From NCBI RefSeq assembly GCF_963924675.1, contig NC_089222.1, positions 138,038,281-138,102,280 on the forward strand: 64,000 bases of DNA, in the 5' to 3' direction. This DNA is from Phocoena phocoena (Eukaryota > Chordata > Mammalia > Artiodactyla > Phocoenidae). Shown here piece after piece: positions 61,118 through 64,000 of this stretch. A program made the position numbers and the translations under genes. Under the pieces are notes generated by a model, which worked only from the letters and a program-made list of their open reading frames with translations, did no database searches and was not told the DNA's origin. The stretch's first letter is position 1, and the number at the start of each line of letters is the position of its first letter.

Positions 61118-62619
61118 GGTGAGGTAGTCACATTTCTTTCAACATTCAAAAGCACGAATAGATATGTCAATACAGGAAACACCATGTCAACCGTAATTTT
61201 AAGTCAAGGTCAGTGCTGTTTTATCATTCCAAAATTTGTCTTTAAAAACATTTCCGTTACTTGAAGACTACTTTACTTGCTAGACAGCCTTAGAGGTTTA
61301 TCACTAACCCGAGTATTCAGAAAATCAAGCCTTTTAATTCATGGACCTTCACTCTTCTCACTCTCCAAAGGCATGTGATGAGAATGGGATCTTTGGAAAC
61401 AGATAAAGCTACTTTGGGATTAAAACACAAATCGGATCCCTATGAGCCCAGATGCAAGTCTTTTTGCGAATGTACGAAGGTGTTTCTCTAAAAAGACATC
61501 AGTTACTTTTTTCTCAAAGAGAACTTGGAGCAAACCAGAATTGTCATTTTCCCCTAAAAACCTGGGTAAGGGAGAAATGATAGGCCAGCACGCACAAAAA
61601 TTCTATTTTTTATTTTTTTGTTTTTAAAATAAACCATTGAAATTGTGAATCAACTTAAACAATAGCTCCCTTATTTATTAGCCTCTCTCACTCCCCACCG
61701 GACAGCATCTCTAGGGCTGCCCTCAGGAAAAAGGAGATTGTCCGGTCCCAAATGCCTGACATAAGTGTTGCTGATTTATTTAAACTTTTTAAGGATTAAC
61801 AGGACTGACTTAAAAGAAGGATATTTCGTTTTTATTCTTTTATTTTTAATGAAATCCTATAGTAACTTTTTACATAGACAAATATCCATTTGGGTCATTA
61901 ACAAAGTGGCAGGCTGGGGAGGTAGAGAGGGAACATTTCTGCAAGAGGATTCTCTCTGTTGCTCTGTATAATATTGGGAAAAACATTCCATGAATAATGC
62001 AGAAAATAGAACTGTGAAACCTGTTTTAGGGACAAGATTACTTAGCAGGTCAGAAACATAACTTGTCCTGAATTGAAAGGCAGCTCACACATCTTAACAC
62101 ATTGGGAGAAGTGGCTGGGCGGAGTGGGACTGACTTCACCTCTCTGCGGCCCCCGATCCCGAGTAAAGAGATTATGGCCTTGACGCTGATTTGGAACGGT
62201 GGCTCCTGGGAGAACCTCTCCATTAAACGGCCTGGCTGGGGCTGCCCTGCTGTGTGAGATGGCACTGTCGGGGCTGCCCCTTTACCGAGAATTGAGTCTC
62301 TGCTCCGATTGAGAGCAGCCAAAAAAACAGGCGGCAAGACACGCTTAAAAATAACGAGGGGGTGATTGGGACAAGCCTGGCTTTGCTCTCTGATCTCGCC
62401 CTGTCCCCTGGGGGCGGGGCTGAGAAAGTCCCCAGACCCACCCAAGGCTCTGTGCCACGCCAAGGCAGTTCCTCACGCTCTCAGCATCTTCCTGAACTGG
62501 GCTGTGGGGCTCCCACTGGCTGCAGTAGGAGTACCGTCACTGCCCCCACCTCCAGTACTCTAGGTGCGCTGACGCTGACTCACTGCCATTGTCTGCACTG
62601 TTGATCTCTGAAAAAGGAT

Positions 62620-62648
62620 CCCCCCCCCCCCCCCCCCCCCCCCCCCCC
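62620..62648. repeat. C29 homopolymer in intron 3
   Basis: 29 uninterrupted C residues following AAAAAGGAT and followed by GCCACTTC. It could be real, or it could be an assembly or base-calling artefact. Confidence 0.9.
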
Positions 62649-63616
62649 GCCACTTCTCAGAAGGCTGCACCGTTGGTGGTAGTTTCTGGAACATTCTATG
62701 CCACTGCCCATCTTCCGATGGGTGAGGGGCCCAGGTCCTGAGAATCTCTGTCATCCCCTGTCATGACACTTCTGTTTGGGAGAACAATCAAAAATTCTCA
62801 AGGTTAGGACCTGAGTCTCCGGGGACCTCTGTGGAAAGATCGTAACTATGGTGCTTTCCTGGAAACGCTCTTGCCTGCAAAGCAGGGTCCAGTCCAACAA
62901 GGACATGGCCTCTAGGCCTGCGTGCTGTCCTCTGTGGGGTGTGTCTGGAAGTAGGTGGTGTCCGAATGTCGGGGGAGCAGCCCCAAGGTCATGTGGCTCT
63001 CTGGAGTGACCCACAGCCTCCCAGAGGTCACTCAGCCACCCAGCCGCACCCAAGGGCGGGAGCCGTGGATTTAGCACAGGCACCCTGGACCAGGAAGGCC
63101 ACAGACAGGTTTCTGCCCACGTGAAAGGCCCAGCAGGGTCCGAAGGAAAGGACCTTGCTGGGGGCGAGTCTTCCTCGAGCACAGGGTGCCCCCGAGGCTC
63201 CCGTGCTCAGCCTCTGTGTGCACGAGCTGTCGCAGGGACCCTGCTCTGGACGTGGCCACTGGCCTCCTGGCCACCAGTCCCTACAGGCAGCAGGTGAAGG
63301 ATGGGGCTGGCTCTGATTTAAGCCGCCTCCCGTGTGAAGGATGCTCCCAGGCCAGGAGGGTCCCCCGGTCCACAGTGCACCTTTTCCATACTTCACTCCT
63401 ACTCAGGACGCCCCCTGGCCTTGTTGGGAGACAGCTGGGTGCTGACTGAGAAAAGGCAAACATTTGTGTGAGGGTAAGGTGTGGGTTGTGCACAGAGATC
63501 AAGGTCCTGTCTCTCCCTGGCAGGTGCGTACCTATAATACACCTTACACCTTCACCTCTCCACCTCCCCGAAGTCCTAGAGAAGATTCCTGACCCCTCCC
63601 TTCCTTTCCGCGGCAG

Positions 63617-63725
63617 GTGGAGCTCACGGGCAACAGCATTTACGAGTACATCCATCCTTCCGACCACGATGAGATGACTGCTGTCCTGACAGCCCACCAG
63701 CCTCTTCACCATCACCTGCTCCAAG
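63617..63725 (+). CDS. SIM2: SIM2 coding exon 4 (PAS-A, second part)
   Basis: Fourth SIM2 exon, 109 nt, encoding residues 117-152 plus the first base of codon 153 (expected Glu). It begins [20 protein letters not shown], a signature PAS-A segment, and ends [10 protein letters not shown]. The acceptor is CTTTCCGCGGCAG and the donor CTCCAAG|GTATTT, giving a phase-1 intron. PSDHDE and QPLHHHLLQ are SIM2-type; I recall PADHDE and QPYHSHFVQ in SIM1. The rest of the protein lies beyond the right edge of the window: the end of PAS-A, PAS-B, the PAC motif and the C-terminal repression region. From memory, full-length SIM2 is about 667 residues. Confidence 0.96.
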
Positions 63726-64000
63726 GTATTTCCTCCAGACGAAAAGAAACCAGAATGAACGCCGGACGATGCTCTTTGCTGTGACCCTAGGGCTTAGTTT
63801 CCCATGATACCCAGCCAGGCCTCTCCAGCAAACATGCAGGGTCCACCAACTGGGGATTTGTTTTTATGCTTCTGTTCTTTAAAGCAACTACTGATCCCCT
63901 TTCACGTGCCAGAGACTGTGTGAGGTGCACGGTAGGAGACAGAGAAAAGTGGTCCAAGGCTTCCACCCCAAGGTGCTCTTGGTTTAGAATGCCAGCGACA
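63726..64000 (+). other. SIM2: Start of SIM2 intron 4 (truncated by window)
   Basis: Begins GTATTT after exon 4 and continues past the right edge. Nothing recognisable is seen in these 275 bases. Confidence 0.85.

Overview
This is mammalian, almost certainly cetacean, nuclear DNA. The repeats decide this. Short tRNA-derived SINEs of the whale/dolphin CHR type (opening GGGCTTCCCTGGTGGCGCAG and ending in a poly-A tail) recur, several with perfect target-site duplications. Longer CHR-1/Bov-tA-like copies and cetartiodactyl L1 3' ends occur beside them. There is no bacterial-style gene organisation, and most open frames longer than 60 codons are chance frames or lie inside repeats.

The one protein-coding gene I can support is the 5' part of SIM2 (single-minded homolog 2), on the + strand. 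Four coding exons are visible with consensus splice sites and compatible phases: 44451-44625, 52992-53074, 56307-56396 and 63617-63725. They encode 152 residues plus the first base of the next codon, covering the bHLH domain and most of the first PAS domain. The gene runs off the right edge in intron 4. SIM2 is a bHLH-PAS transcription factor that pairs with ARNT/ARNT2 and controls midline, hypothalamic and other developmental programmes.

Layout. Positions 1-34 kb are intergenic and repeat-laden: CHR SINEs, L1 and HAL1-like pieces, MIR and L2 relics, MaLR-type solo LTRs, a hAT-like element and CA microsatellites. Several unique, AT-rich, homeodomain-motif-rich blocks lie between them and look like conserved non-coding elements (near 8.4 kb, 13.6-14.5 kb and 24.1-24.4 kb). 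From about 34.1 to 55.9 kb I see no young SINE or L1 at all. This transposon-poor stretch holds several CpG-rich blocks (about 37.4-38.3, 39.0-39.5, 41.9-44.6, 49.1-49.4, 51.6-52.2 and 52.6-53.4 kb) and surrounds the SIM2 promoter, exon 1, intron 1 and exon 2. From 55.9 kb SINEs and L1 return inside introns 2 and 3.

The most notable observations are these. Two young SINEs in opposite orientation flank the symmetric 90-nt exon 3. A tiny upstream ORF has a stop codon that overlaps the SIM2 start codon as ATGA. A 68-bp uninterrupted alternating purine-pyrimidine tract (CG then CA) lies in intron 1 and a 29-base poly-C run in intron 3. A wide transposon-free, CpG-island-rich domain surrounds the promoter. 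I found no novel multi-gene system; the interest here is regulatory.
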